A stretch of 64,000 nt of DNA from CAZDDB01 sp963843285 (GCA_963843285.1 CAWJJO010000004.1:1-64000), one strand, 5' to 3'; positions 8,978 to 18,937 are shown, counted from the first letter of the stretch. Notes: generated by a model not told the origin, from the letters alone. Made by a program: numbers and translations.

Positions 8978-10788
8978 GTTCTGATCTTCCTATTGAGATT
9001 CAGCAACTCCGGCCATCCCTACATGAGCTCTTTACTGGGAAGTTGCCTGAATCCACCTCTGGATCTGAGGAGGAAAAAGAAAGGAATTTTCTGAGTCGTG
9101 CGCTTGGCGCATATTCGATCCACAAACTGGCAGGGGCTTCAATAGAAGAGTCTGTCTCATCGGTTGTGGATGCAGGTGGAGACGGAGGCATCGATTGCAT
9201 CTTTTACGCAGCAACATCACAAACACTCTGGGTGGTCCAATCAAAGTTCATCGCGGACGGCCGTGGAGAACCATCCTTGGCAGATGTAACTAAATTCAAA
9301 ACTGGCCTTGAAAATTTATTACAAGGGAATTTCGCAGCCTTCAAAGACAACTCGTATTGGCAGAAAATAATTCCCCGGCTGGAAATAATATTCAAAGTTT
9401 CGTCATTACAAGTTCGCGCTGTTCTTATTTACTCCGGAACAGCTGTTGTTTCCAGCGATCGCCGGGCGCTGTTCCTCGAACTAAAACGTCGGTTCTCTCC
9501 GGAATCAGATTATTTCGGACATCAGACGTATAATCTTACCAGCGTTCACGATTGGATAACGGGGACCGATCAGGGGCCCGGCGTCGAAAAACTCGAGTTG
9601 GTTCTGATTAAGCCCGGTTGGGTGACGGGTCCCTATGAGACAGTATTCGGGTTGGTGTCACTGACTGATCTTGCTAGACTTTATGGGCAATACGGGAAGC
9701 GATTGATTGCCGCAAATATTCGAGGATTCAGAGGAACAACGGATGTTAACCTTGAAATAATAACTACGGCAAAAGATGAACCAGCAAATTTCTTTTACCT
9801 TAACAACGGGCTTACAGCATACTGTGAGCGCCTTGAGGTTCATAACCTTGACAGAGCAAACGCCGAGTCGAAAAGAGTGACAGCTTATGCTCTGTCAATC
9901 GTTAACGGTGCTCAAACCCTAGGTTCAGTGGGTGAGGCCCTAGCACCAACCAACATCGGACACGACGGCTTTGTGTTTCTAAAGATAATTTCATTGGAGC
10001 GTTGCGACAATGATCGTGAATTCGCCGGTCGAATTACTCGAAGCACGAATTTTCAGAATCAAATCGGTCCGAAAGATTTCGCAGCGCAACAGCCCGAACA
10101 AGAACATATCGCGAAGCAACTCAGACTTTCCGGGATTACATATCACTACAAACCTGCCGAAGATGTTCCATCGCCAGATGCGACCAATTTCACAATGGAT
10201 GAAGCAACTACAGCGGGCGCATGCCTTACACAGCAGAACGATTGTGATTTGTATGCCCGAGCTTTGGCGAACAGGCAATCTCTTTTATCGATGGATGAGA
10301 TTTTTCCGGAAGAACCGTTTCGATCCAGATATTCGCGAGTGTTCGTTTTTGATCGATCTGGGCGTACAGTTTGGAGAGCTGTGCAAACGCAAAGGCTGGT
10401 GATCAGAACAATGCAGGACAGCGGCAGTGCGAGCACAGGCGTACGAAAAACCTTTTTTGAAAACGCTCGCTGGCTCGTACTGAACGCGGTATATCTGAAG
10501 CTACGCCCTGAGCAGGGCGACACGCTGGGCCTTACTCCGGACGAAGAGGTTGCAATCACAAAAGCAGCGCTCGATTTTGCCGAAATGCTGTTTTCAGCGT
10601 CCGAAGCTAAAGGATTTGTTTCACGCCGCACTGATACGGCAAGCGGAATGGATGTTTATGAACAGCCTCGCCACTTCCGGTCAGTTTTTGCGACATCAGC
10701 TGACTGTCAAATTCTACGTAACGAACTGCTAAAAAGAATTAATGAAGGAAGTTCCCCTGCTTCGGAATCAACAACTGTCACTATTTGA
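8962..10788 (+). CDS. AIPR-family abortive-infection protein with nuclease-like N-terminus
   Basis: 608 residues. The N-terminal part has DAGGDGGIDCIFYAAT followed by LWVVQSKF, an Asp plus Q-x-Lys pattern like Mrr-type PD-(D/E)XK nucleases. The middle has the AIPR core: ANIRGFRGTTDVN, FFYLNNGLTAYC, SIVNGAQTLGSVGEA and TRSTNFQNQIGPKDF. AIPR proteins are linked to phage abortive infection and often accompany restriction-modification genes. The start lies within the end of the helicase frame, and the stop overlaps the region just before the methyltransferase ATG, so it is part of one transcript with both. Confidence 0.85.
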   Translation: MANSMSSDLPIEIQQLRPSLHELFTGKLPESTSGSEEEKERNFLSRALGAYSIHKLAGASIEESVSSVVDAGGDGGIDCIFYAATSQTLWVVQSKFIADGRGEPSLADVTKFKTGLENLLQGNFAAFKDNSYWQKIIPRLEIIFKVSSLQVRAVLIYSGTAVVSSDRRALFLELKRRFSPESDYFGHQTYNLTSVHDWITGTDQGPGVEKLELVLIKPGWVTGPYETVFGLVSLTDLARLYGQYGKRLIAANIRGFRGTTDVNLEIITTAKDEPANFFYLNNGLTAYCERLEVHNLDRANAESKRVTAYALSIVNGAQTLGSVGEALAPTNIGHDGFVFLKIISLERCDNDREFAGRITRSTNFQNQIGPKDFAAQQPEQEHIAKQLRLSGITYHYKPAEDVPSPDATNFTMDEATTAGACLTQQNDCDLYARALANRQSLLSMDEIFPEEPFRSRYSRVFVFDRSGRTVWRAVQTQRLVIRTMQDSGSASTGVRKTFFENARWLVLNAVYLKLRPEQGDTLGLTPDEEVAITKAALDFAEMLFSASEAKGFVSRRTDTASGMDVYEQPRHFRSVFATSADCQILRNELLKRINEGSSPASESTTVTI

Positions 10789-10790
10789 AT

Positions 10791-12440
10791 ATGTCATCTC
10801 TAAAAAAGCAAAAGCTCGAATTGACCTGGATCGGCAAAGAAAATCGACCAAAGCTTGAGCCTCGTATCTTACTAGAAGATCCAGAGAAGTCCTACCATGC
10901 AAAACATAGAGTGAACAACGGGGACTTATTCGACAATCGACTTATCTTTGGCGACAACTTGCTTGCTCTCAAGGCTTTGGAACAGGAATTTTCCGGTAGA
11001 ATTAAATGCATTTACATCGACCCTCCTTATAATACAGGAAGTGCTTTCGAACATTACGATGACGGCGTGGAACATTCACTATGGCTTGCCTTAATGCGAG
11101 ACCGACTAGAAATTCTCAGAAGGTTGCTTTCATATGAGGGTTCACTATGGATTAATCTAGACGATAACGAGGCGCATTACTGCAAAGTAATCTGCGACGA
11201 AATATTCGGTAGGGACAATTTTCTTGGGAATGTAGTTTGGGAAAAAACTGATAGCCCGCGAATGGATGCGGAATTCTTCTCTATTCGCCATGATCATATA
11301 ATCGTTTATGGCAAAGATCGATCAAGGACATCTTGGAACAGGTTGGTAACAGACACCTTACCAGCTCATTACGACAAAACAGATGAATTCGGCCGCAGGT
11401 ACTACCTAAAACCATTAAGAGCCATGGGCGGTCAAGGCGACAGCCGCTCTGCACGTCCAACACTGTATTTTCCATTAGTCGCCCCTGATGGGTCACAAGT
11501 ATACCCGAAACGTCAAGATGGGACCGATGGGGCCTGGCGGTGGACTGCTAAGAAGATCGAGGACGAACACTTACGAATCGAATGGGTTCACGGTAGAAAC
11601 GGGTGGACACCGTATTTCCGCATTTTCGCTGACTCTAGTATAGGAAGACCAGCGGAAACCATCTGGTCACATAGTGAGGTTGGAAGCAATCGCACTTCAA
11701 AAGCCGAGATCAAACGACTATTCCCAGATATGATTCCATTTGCGACTCCAAAGCCCGAAAAGCTGTTGCGGCGGATATTGACCATAGCATCAAATCCTGG
11801 TGACTGGATTTTGGACTCATTCGCGGGATCCGGGACCACAGGTGCAGTTGCGCACAAAATGAATCGACATTGGATTATGGTTGAGTTGGGAGATCATTGC
11901 CATACACATATTATCCCACGCCTTATGAAGGTAATCGAGAATCAAGACTCCGGAGGAATAAGCAAAGATGTGGATTGGAAAGGAGGCGGAGGTTTTCGGT
12001 ACTATCGACTCGCTCCTTCCCTGCTTGAGAAGGATAAGTGGGGGAATTGGGTCATCAACAAACAGTATAACGCTACGATGCTGTCCGAGGCATTGTGTAA
12101 GCTGGAGGGATTTCAATATGCACCGAGCGACACAATCTATTGGCAACACGGATATTCCACTGAGCAAGATTTTATCTACATTACTACGGCGAATCTAAGT
12201 CACGAACAGCTCATGCAGTTAAGTGAAGAAGTGGGGCCTCAGCGCACACTGTTGGTTCTTTGCACGGCATTCCGCGGAAGGGGGGAATATCCAAATTTGA
12301 CTGTTAAAAAAATTCCGAAGCAGGTCCTATCACGTTGCGAATGGGGGCATGATGACTATAGCCTTCGCGTAGAGAATCTTCCAAAAGCCCCCGCCGGACC
12401 TGGACAACAGGATCTTTTCGCTGAAGCGGGAAACCAATGA
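10791..12440 (+). CDS. mod: Adenine-specific DNA methyltransferase, Mod-type (beta class)
   Basis: About 549 residues. The catalytic motif IV DPPYNTGSAF lies near residue 77 and the SAM-binding motif I DSFAGSGTTGAVAHK near residue 342. This order (IV before I) is the beta class of N6-adenine methyltransferases that includes type III Mod subunits. The region between (about 150-320) would hold target recognition. ATG 10791 is used; a TTG at 10785 would overlap the AIPR stop. The 3' end overlaps the Res gene by ATGA. It should protect host DNA by modifying the sequence that Res helps cleave. Confidence 0.85.
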   Translation: MSSLKKQKLELTWIGKENRPKLEPRILLEDPEKSYHAKHRVNNGDLFDNRLIFGDNLLALKALEQEFSGRIKCIYIDPPYNTGSAFEHYDDGVEHSLWLALMRDRLEILRRLLSYEGSLWINLDDNEAHYCKVICDEIFGRDNFLGNVVWEKTDSPRMDAEFFSIRHDHIIVYGKDRSRTSWNRLVTDTLPAHYDKTDEFGRRYYLKPLRAMGGQGDSRSARPTLYFPLVAPDGSQVYPKRQDGTDGAWRWTAKKIEDEHLRIEWVHGRNGWTPYFRIFADSSIGRPAETIWSHSEVGSNRTSKAEIKRLFPDMIPFATPKPEKLLRRILTIASNPGDWILDSFAGSGTTGAVAHKMNRHWIMVELGDHCHTHIIPRLMKVIENQDSGGISKDVDWKGGGGFRYYRLAPSLLEKDKWGNWVINKQYNATMLSEALCKLEGFQYAPSDTIYWQHGYSTEQDFIYITTANLSHEQLMQLSEEVGPQRTLLVLCTAFRGRGEYPNLTVKKIPKQVLSRCEWGHDDYSLRVENLPKAPAGPGQQDLFAEAGNQ

Positions 12441-15124
12441 ATCGGGAAGTCAACCCGATTTCAGGACGATTGAGCCTTCGCCCCCCACAAAGACGATCTC
12501 TGGAAATTCTTGATCGGATCATCGAGATTTTTCCGCCCAAAAAGAATTCCGACATGAAATTGGCTCTTGAAATTATTCGGTCTGAATTCCCTTCTGTTAC
12601 CGATTTTGAAAGAGATTTTCCATCTTTATGCTTTGCGCTGGCAACGGGAGTAGGTAAAACGAGATTGATGGGCGCCTTCATCAGCTATCTCTATCTTGCC
12701 CATGGATTTCGGAATTTCTTTGTAATGGCGCCGAATCTCACGATCTACAACAAATTGATCACAGATTTTACGCCAAACACACACAAGTATGTTTTCAAAG
12801 GGATAGCCGAGTTCGCAACAGACCCGCCTGCGTTGATCACTGGAGACAATTATGAATCGATGGCCGGATCCTTTGATTACGAATTAAGGCTTTGCCGAAT
12901 CAACATCTTCAACATTTCCAAAATTAATTCTGAGGTGCGCGGAGGAAAGTCTCCGCGAATCAAAAGGCTTTCTGAATACATTGGACAAAGCTATTTTGAT
13001 TTTCTAGCACAGCTTGACGATTTGGTTCTTATTATGGATGAATCTCATCGATATAGAGCGACTGCCGGCATACGTGCAATCAACGAGCTTAGACCAGCCC
13101 TAGGCCTCGAGCTGACGGCAACACCATTTGTTGAAACTGCACGGGGCGCAATCGCGTTTAAAAATGTTATTTACGACTACCCTTTAGCCAGGGCAATGGC
13201 TGATGGATTCGTTAAAGAACCTGCCGTAGTTACGCGAAAAGATTTCAACGTTGGTGACATGTCGGCAGAGAAATTGGAACGAATAAAGCTTGAAGACGGT
13301 ATTCGCCTACATGAAAGCGTCAAGGTCGAGCTGGAGACATTCGCAAGAGAAACGAGCAATCCCGTAGTAAAACCGTTTTTACTCGTGATCGCCCGTGATA
13401 CAACACATGCTTCACAACTGTTGCAGATGATACAGTCTGACAAATTTTTCGAAGGCCGTTACAGGGAGATGGTCATCCAGGTTGATTCAAGCAAGACAGG
13501 GGCTGAGGAAGAACTAATGATTGAGCGCCTTTTAAAGGTCGAGCATAACGACGATCCGACAGAAATCGTTATCCATGTCAATATGCTAAAGGAAGGCTGG
13601 GACGTCACAAATCTGTACACCATTGTTCCTCTTCGACCGGCAAATGCCAGAATCCTGATTGAGCAATCCATTGGCCGTGGTTTACGCCTGCCCTTTGGAA
13701 AACGGACCGGTGTAAACTCCATTGATCGCTTAAACATCGTCGCGCACGATCGCTTCCAGGAAATCATCGATGAAGCCAGAAAACCCGACTCTGCTATTCG
13801 CCTCCAAGCTCTGGTGATCGATAAAGAGGAGCTAGAACGAAAACATGTGACACTAATTACGCAGACTAAGCTGGCGAATAAACTCGGAATAATCCCCGAT
13901 CAACTAAGCGACACGAGCGTCGTGATTGGAAAAAATACTGCTCCCATTTTTGAGAACGAGGAAGAACAGAAGGTTGCTCAAATTACCTATGAAGTAATTC
14001 GAAAGTTGGAAAATCGTCCGGAAATAATACCGTCTCTTTCTGACTTACAAAAACCTGAGATTCAGGCCGCGTTGGTCAAGGCCGTTGAAGAGAAATACCA
14101 GCCATCCCAACTGGAGCTTGAAGAAAAGCCGCGGAAGATCGACATTGCCGCTGTAGTCGCCCGAACCTCGGAGACAATAATGCGGGAAACGATCAACATT
14201 CCACGCATTCTGGTTGTACCAAAGGGAGAAGTCAGATCCGGATTCAAGTCTTTTCAACTTAGGCTCGAGTCGTTGCGCTATCCCGCTGTTTCCGAAGAAC
14301 TCTGGGTACAGTATTTACGAACCGGAGGGACTGAGGTTGTGGCAATCGGAAAGTCGATCACGGAAGAGTTACGGCTTGAAGATTACATAGTGAGTGGACT
14401 GGTTGATTTCGATGATATCTCCTACGACCAGCATTCCGATTTACTCTACGAACTTGCAGCTCAAGCCGTTAACCACTTCATGAGTTATCTATCGGAAGAA
14501 GAAACACGCAAAGTCTTGAGCTGTCATCAGCGAGAAATCGCAAAGTTTATTCATGCGCAGATGCAAGAACATTACTGGGAGGAAGCGGTTGATTATGAAG
14601 TAAAGGTGAGTAAAGGCTACACAGAGTTGAAAGCGAGCGCATTTACAAGCTCCGTGAACGAAACACCGCTTGAATATACTTCCTCACCAGAAGACAAAAG
14701 TAACATGTCAAAATACCTATTCGTCGGGTTTAAGCGATGCCTATACCTTCTTCAAAAGTTTGATTCGGATTCCGAACGAAAATTAGCGGTTATTCTGGAT
14801 CGTGACAGTCTCAAATGGTTCAGACCTGCAAAAGGGCAGTTCCAAATTTTCTATCGACACGGATCCGACCATCTCGAATACCAGCCGGATTTCGTTGCTG
14901 AGACGCGCGATGCAATTTACATGTTAGAGGCAAAAGCACGGAATGAGATGGAAGACGCCGTGGTTCTGGCAAAAAAGAATGCAGCCGTCAAGTGGTGTAG
15001 AAACGCCACAGAGTATGCCGCGAATTCTGGAAGCAAACCTTGGAAATACGTGCTAATTCCACATGATGGAATATCTGAAAATAACACACTGAATTCCTTA
15101 GAAAAAAGATTCAGCGCCACGTAA
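12437..15124 (+). CDS. res: Type III-style restriction subunit Res (helicase-nuclease)
   Basis: 895 residues. The SF2 helicase motifs are FALATGVGKTRLM (Walker A, near residue 72), LIMDESHRY (motif II), LELTATPF (motif III) and EQSIGRGLRLPFG (motif VI). The C-terminus has a PD-(D/E)XK-like nuclease site, YQPDFVAET near residue 815 and YMLEAKAR near 830, as in Res proteins. It starts on the ATGA overlap with Mod, so Mod and Res form a type III-like restriction-modification pair. What is unusual is that SNF2 and AIPR genes precede it in the same operon. Confidence 0.85.
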   Translation: MNREVNPISGRLSLRPPQRRSLEILDRIIEIFPPKKNSDMKLALEIIRSEFPSVTDFERDFPSLCFALATGVGKTRLMGAFISYLYLAHGFRNFFVMAPNLTIYNKLITDFTPNTHKYVFKGIAEFATDPPALITGDNYESMAGSFDYELRLCRINIFNISKINSEVRGGKSPRIKRLSEYIGQSYFDFLAQLDDLVLIMDESHRYRATAGIRAINELRPALGLELTATPFVETARGAIAFKNVIYDYPLARAMADGFVKEPAVVTRKDFNVGDMSAEKLERIKLEDGIRLHESVKVELETFARETSNPVVKPFLLVIARDTTHASQLLQMIQSDKFFEGRYREMVIQVDSSKTGAEEELMIERLLKVEHNDDPTEIVIHVNMLKEGWDVTNLYTIVPLRPANARILIEQSIGRGLRLPFGKRTGVNSIDRLNIVAHDRFQEIIDEARKPDSAIRLQALVIDKEELERKHVTLITQTKLANKLGIIPDQLSDTSVVIGKNTAPIFENEEEQKVAQITYEVIRKLENRPEIIPSLSDLQKPEIQAALVKAVEEKYQPSQLELEEKPRKIDIAAVVARTSETIMRETINIPRILVVPKGEVRSGFKSFQLRLESLRYPAVSEELWVQYLRTGGTEVVAIGKSITEELRLEDYIVSGLVDFDDISYDQHSDLLYELAAQAVNHFMSYLSEEETRKVLSCHQREIAKFIHAQMQEHYWEEAVDYEVKVSKGYTELKASAFTSSVNETPLEYTSSPEDKSNMSKYLFVGFKRCLYLLQKFDSDSERKLAVILDRDSLKWFRPAKGQFQIFYRHGSDHLEYQPDFVAETRDAIYMLEAKARNEMEDAVVLAKKNAAVKWCRNATEYAANSGSKPWKYVLIPHDGISENNTLNSLEKRFSAT

Positions 15125-15143
15125 CGTGAGGCATCTTGTTCAT

Positions 15144-15685
15144 ATGGACAAGTATTTAAAGATCAGAGATATGCATAGACGCCATCGTGGCCTATCAAAG
15201 GCCGTTGCAGATAGCTATCAAGAAGCCGCAGTTGTGTGCTTGAGCCGCCACCACAAGTCACCGGTCAGCGTTGACCTGACGGATAATGCAAACCAAACAT
15301 CGTGTGCAATCCAATGGCGGAAGCCGGATCGTCGTACCATCGATGCTTGGGCGAACGAAACCGTTACAACTGAGGCAGGAGCATACGCTGTGTCATCGCT
15401 GCCGTTGAGTATCTCAGGAATGTTTTTGCGGTACGTCGCGCCGAGACGGGAACGGGATCTGATTACTACATCGGCTTAGCGGGGTCTGGAATCATTGATC
15501 TTGAGGATTGTTTAAGACTTGAAGTTTCCGGGGTTAGCGATGGGGATTACAAAGAAGTTGCAAAGAGGTTGTCCCAAAAAGTGAGCCAGGCTCTGCGGGG
15601 TAAAAGCAGCCTACCAGCTATTGCCGGAGTGATCGGCTTCAGTGCCAGAGTCATTATGGTCAGAGACGTTCGGGAGCCTCAATGA
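15144..15685 (+). CDS. Unknown protein downstream of Res, one frameshift
   Basis: I do not recognise this family. ATG 15144 (MDKYLKIRDMHRRHRG) lies 19 bases after the Res stop. The frame is open to about 15390 and then must shift once; the new frame reads IAAVEYLRNVFAVRRAETGTG and DYYIGLAGSGIIDLEDCLRL and ends RVIMVRDVREPQ at 15685, about 180 residues. The joined product looks like a small soluble alpha/beta protein. The stop overlaps the next ATG (ATGA), so it is coupled to the following unknown gene and is probably co-transcribed with the R-M operon. The corrected frame is inference. Confidence 0.6.
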
Positions 15686-16804
15686 GTTGGGATTCCCACC
15701 ACACCAAAAGTGAAGAGGTTGCTGGCCAGGCACAGGCAGAAGCAAGATCTTTGAATCAAAAAAAGGCAGAAGAGCTTTATCGCCTTGCCGCAAGCGAGGA
15801 AGAGATTGCCTAAGCGAAGTCCCGCCTGAAAAACAAAAAACACGTGGCATCACCGTTGTTAGTGCCGTCGCCCTATGGTACAAAGGCAAAAACTACGCCA
15901 AGGCTTCCCAAGTAGCCCATCGTGAGCTTGCTAATGATCAACTCCCCGAATTCGCCAAAGATCAACTCAAGGAGCTTCTGCACTTCATTTGGTCGGCAGA
16001 ATCAGCTGAGGAATCGGGACTCAAATTCGCTCCTGGAGACGTGCTCGTTTCGATCAAAGGTGGAGAGGTAATTCACGGTGGAGCCCCACTTGACCTGATT
16101 ATACAAAAAGTCGAAGCGATAAAATCCTTCCTGTTTAGGATTGTGGAAATGCTTTTGAAACGGCCTATCCGTCGCCGAGGAGGACCGCCGCTAGAGGTTC
16201 TATCAATGTTTCGCGCATGGCTTATTCAGGTACCTGCAGGTAGTTATCAATTTGCTGTGCGTGTTGAGCAGCCTCCACAAATGGACTTGTGGGAACAGCC
16301 CCCGGAGATTGGTCAAATTACTGAAACGTTTTTTACAGTGTTAAATGCAGCGACTGCTGATCCCGAAAGGCAGTTACAGAATGTTGTACCCGATGAAGGA
16401 TACAGAGATGTCTTTCTCAGCCTTTCACGCAACCTTGCCCCTACCGGTAAAAGCTACGAGTGGGTCGAATACGCGATGGGGGAAATCCGTCTCAACCCAT
16501 TGTAGTCCTTTCGTCCGAGAACCGGCAAACACTGAATATGACCTTACGAAATCTGCCGGTAAGAGCATTCATAGCTTTAGATGAGATCATTCAGGTCCGA
16601 GGGGTTCTGCGGGCGGTGCACCTTGACCAAGATTGGCTAGAAGTGGCTACGATCGATCCCGCTAATGTTCGACATCTAAGAATCGACGATGCAGGAGAGG
16701 CTTTAGATGATGTTATCGGCCCCATGGTTAATCGAAGCGTTACAATAGAGGCGCTTCATCGAGGGTCAAAGTATTTATATAGGGATATTCAACTTGACGA
16801 GTGA
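15682..16804 (+). CDS. Unknown protein coupled to the previous gene, two frameshifts
   Basis: Begins MSWDSHHTKSEEVAGQAQ on an ATGA overlap with the preceding gene. Three open pieces follow one another: to about 15806, then a frame with KQKTRGITVVSAVALWYKGK through TGKSYEWVEYA near 16455, then a frame with GGNPSQPIVVLSSENRQ ending RDIQLDE at 16804. Joined they give about 375 residues. The N-terminus is charged and helical, resembling a TPR-like start (AEELYRLAASEEE). The rest is unrecognised. The gene is either decayed or affected by sequencing indels. Its position suggests an accessory of the defence operon. Confidence 0.55.
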
Positions 16805-17215
16805 AACGTGAAGATCCTCTGGTTTTGTAGGTTCTGCTGCACGATCATGGATGGCCACGAAGCGTAGCGGTGTGTTTTGTCGGACGCGCAGAATCCTGTC
16901 CTCGGCACGTTATTTAGAATCGGTCGGAGAGGAGCAATTTTAGAAGGTTGCGGCAACTGGGTTCAGATCATGGCCCGAGGACGATGTTAACCCACGGGGA
17001 ATCCTTCAATTGGTCCAATCTCTACCCCTGTTCCTAAGCTATATTCTTCTTTCTTCGTATGCACGGAAAAATCGAAGATTGTGGGGCTACTCTGTACTTC
17101 GATCACTGCGGGTTTTGCGGAAAGTGCACCGAGAAGTTAGGACAGGCTTAAAAGGTGTAGCGAATCGAATCGGAAAATAGCGTGGCACGCCTGGCCAATC
17201 AGCGAGAAACGCGTC
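16805..17215. other. Non-coding stretch with a possible Cys-rich gene scrap
   Basis: No intact gene. Plus-strand 17059-17143 reads ATLYFDHCGFCGKCTEKLGQA and stops; the CxxCGKC pattern resembles the zinc motif at the end of QueC-type proteins. In another frame just upstream is KLYSSFFVCTEKSKI. This may be the decayed end of a QueC-like gene, but the match is short. Nothing else was found. Confidence 0.3.
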
Positions 17216-17478
17216 CGTTTAAGATCGGATCCAGAGTTTTTCGTATACGACACTGGGAAGAAAGAAGCGCATTTCCAATCCTTCTACTTCGGCGCGCGCG
17301 AACAAATAACGTTGCTCATGAAAGAGAGGAAGCGCCAACGCCTTGTTCCTGAGGATCTCTTCGATTTCGCGATAAATGGCCTGGCGGACTTTGCGGTCCT
17401 GTTCTGCGCGACGTCGTTCAATCAGCCGGTCCAATTCAGGCAAGCTGCAAAAAGCAGCGGCAAAAACGTTCCTTTCTC
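17216..17478 (-). pseudogene. Mosaic remnant of the kinase/solute-binding gene 3' end
   Basis: The minus strand encodes the last 74 residues of the 2143-residue protein found at 24139 (PELDRLIER ... VVYEKLWIRS), with very few changes. At 17457-17478 the match jumps: these 22 bases equal 25725-25746, which lie in the first solute-binding domain of that gene. A copy of the gene therefore appears to have lost the stretch between its two solute-binding domains by recombination and then everything upstream. It ends next to G-rich repeat 2 and cannot make a functional protein. Confidence 0.8.
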
Positions 17479-17486
17479 GCGGAAGG

Positions 17487-17530
17487 GTGTAAGAAAGGGG
17501 ATGTGGAGATGAGGGAGATGTGGGAATGGG
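17487..17530 (+). repeat. G-rich intergenic repeat, locus 2, single arm
   Basis: Starts GTGTAAGAAAGGGGATGTGG and continues with GATGAGGGAGATGTGGGAA. Plus orientation, 28 bases before the P450 start. It marks the right end of the repeat-free defence region. Confidence 0.8.
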
Positions 17531-17557
17531 TTCACCGTCTTATTGTAAGATCTGAAT

Positions 17558-18896
17558 ATGACAGATGCGGAGCGGCCGTCAGGTCCACCGGGTCATTTCC
17601 TTTTCGGCAATCTTCCGGAATTCGGACGCGACATCCTTGGCTTCTTCACCAGATGCGCGCGCGAATACGGGGATATCGTGAAAATCAAACTGTTCCGGTA
17701 CGATGCGTTTCTGATCAATCATCCTGATTACATTGAGCAAGTTCTGGTTACAAATAGCCGCAGCTTTCAAAAGCACAGTTTTTTCTGGAGACATGTGCGT
17801 GCAATTTTTGGAGAAGGATTGCTTACAAGCGAAGGCAATTTCTGGCTCCGCCAACGCCGCATGTCGCAGCCCTTTTTCCACAAAGAACGGATTGCAGGGT
17901 ACGGAAAATTGATGGTCGATTTTGCCGAACGGATGCTCGCGGATTGGAAAGATGGCGAAACGCGCGACATCCACCAGGAGATGATGCATGTTGCATCGCG
18001 GATTGTTACGAAAGCATTGTTCAGCACCGATATCGACCGGGACATGCGCGAAGTGGATGAAGCTTTCAACATAGCGATTCAGGAAGTCGCCGTACGGTTC
18101 CGGCGGCCAATTCGAATCCCTGAATTCCTGCCTCTTCCAGGAAATCTCCGGTGCAAAAAAGCTGTGAAGCGGCTGGATGCGTTAATGTACCGGATCATTC
18201 GCGAGCGTCGTTCCGCAGCAGATGGGACCGATCTGCTATCCATGATGTTGCAGGCGCAAGACGAAGATGGAACTCGAATGACCGATACGCAGCTGCGCGA
18301 TGAGGCCGTAACATTATTTCTCGCGGGTCATGAGACTACAGCGATTGCGCTTACCTGGACGTTTTACCTGTTATCGCAAAATCCCGAATCGTTAGCGAAA
18401 CTGGTGTCGGAACTCCGAACGGTTCTGAATGGACGTTCCCCGCAGGCCAGCGATATACCGAAATTGCGTTACACGGAAATGGTCATCATGGAATCGATGC
18501 GTCTTTATCCGCCTGCGTACGCGTTTGGGCGCGAAACGATCCGCGATTGCCGGATCAATGGAATCGAGCTGCCGAAAGGAACCACGGTTTTCATGAGCCA
18601 GTGGGTCATGCATCGTGATGCGCGGTATTTCGATGAGCCGGATGAGTTTCGTCCCGACCGATGGGCGGATGGTCTGGCGAAAAGGCTCCCGCGATTTGCG
18701 TACTTTCCTTTCGGCGGCGGTCCCAGACTCTGTATCGGCAATTCTTTTGCAATGATGGAAGCGGTTCTGATACTCGCAACCGTTGCGACAAAAATTCCGC
18801 CTGGAGCTTGTCCCGAATCATCCGGTAGAGCCCTTCCCCGCAATTACACTCAGGCCGCGTTTCGGTATGAAGATGACATTGCGAAAGAGGGTGTAA
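17558..18896 (+). CDS. Cytochrome P450, frame broken near the 3' end
   Basis: About 446 residues with all P450 landmarks: the I-helix LAGHETTAIALTW (oxygen activation, near residue 257), ESMRLYPP (ExxR), DRW, and the haem-cysteine loop FPFGGGPRLCIGNSFAMME (Cys near residue 391). The raw frame runs to 19075 with a nonsense tail through a repeat. Dropping one A in the A5 run near 18791 restores the normal P450 ending FRLELVPNHPVEPFP, ITLRPRFGMKMTLRKRV and a stop at 18894-18896 that lies inside repeat 3. It should act as a soluble monooxygenase. No reductase is adjacent, so the electron donor and substrate are unknown. Confidence 0.85.
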
Positions 18897-18937
18897 GAAG
18901 GGGGATGGGGAGATATGGGGGATGTGGGGATGGTGTG
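18889..18937 (+). repeat. G-rich intergenic repeat, locus 3, single arm
   Basis: GTGTAAGAAGGGGGATGGGG followed by AGATATGGGGGATGTGGGG. The TAA in the first six bases is the stop codon of the frame-corrected P450 gene, so the repeat begins within the coding sequence. Confidence 0.8.

Noticed and set aside
6121..15124. DISARM or BREX system
   Set aside because: There is a SNF2 helicase and an adenine methyltransferase, but no DUF1998 protein, DrmA-type helicase or phospholipase D gene, and no PglZ, BrxC or PglX-like gene. The set fits a type III-like R-M operon with extras better.
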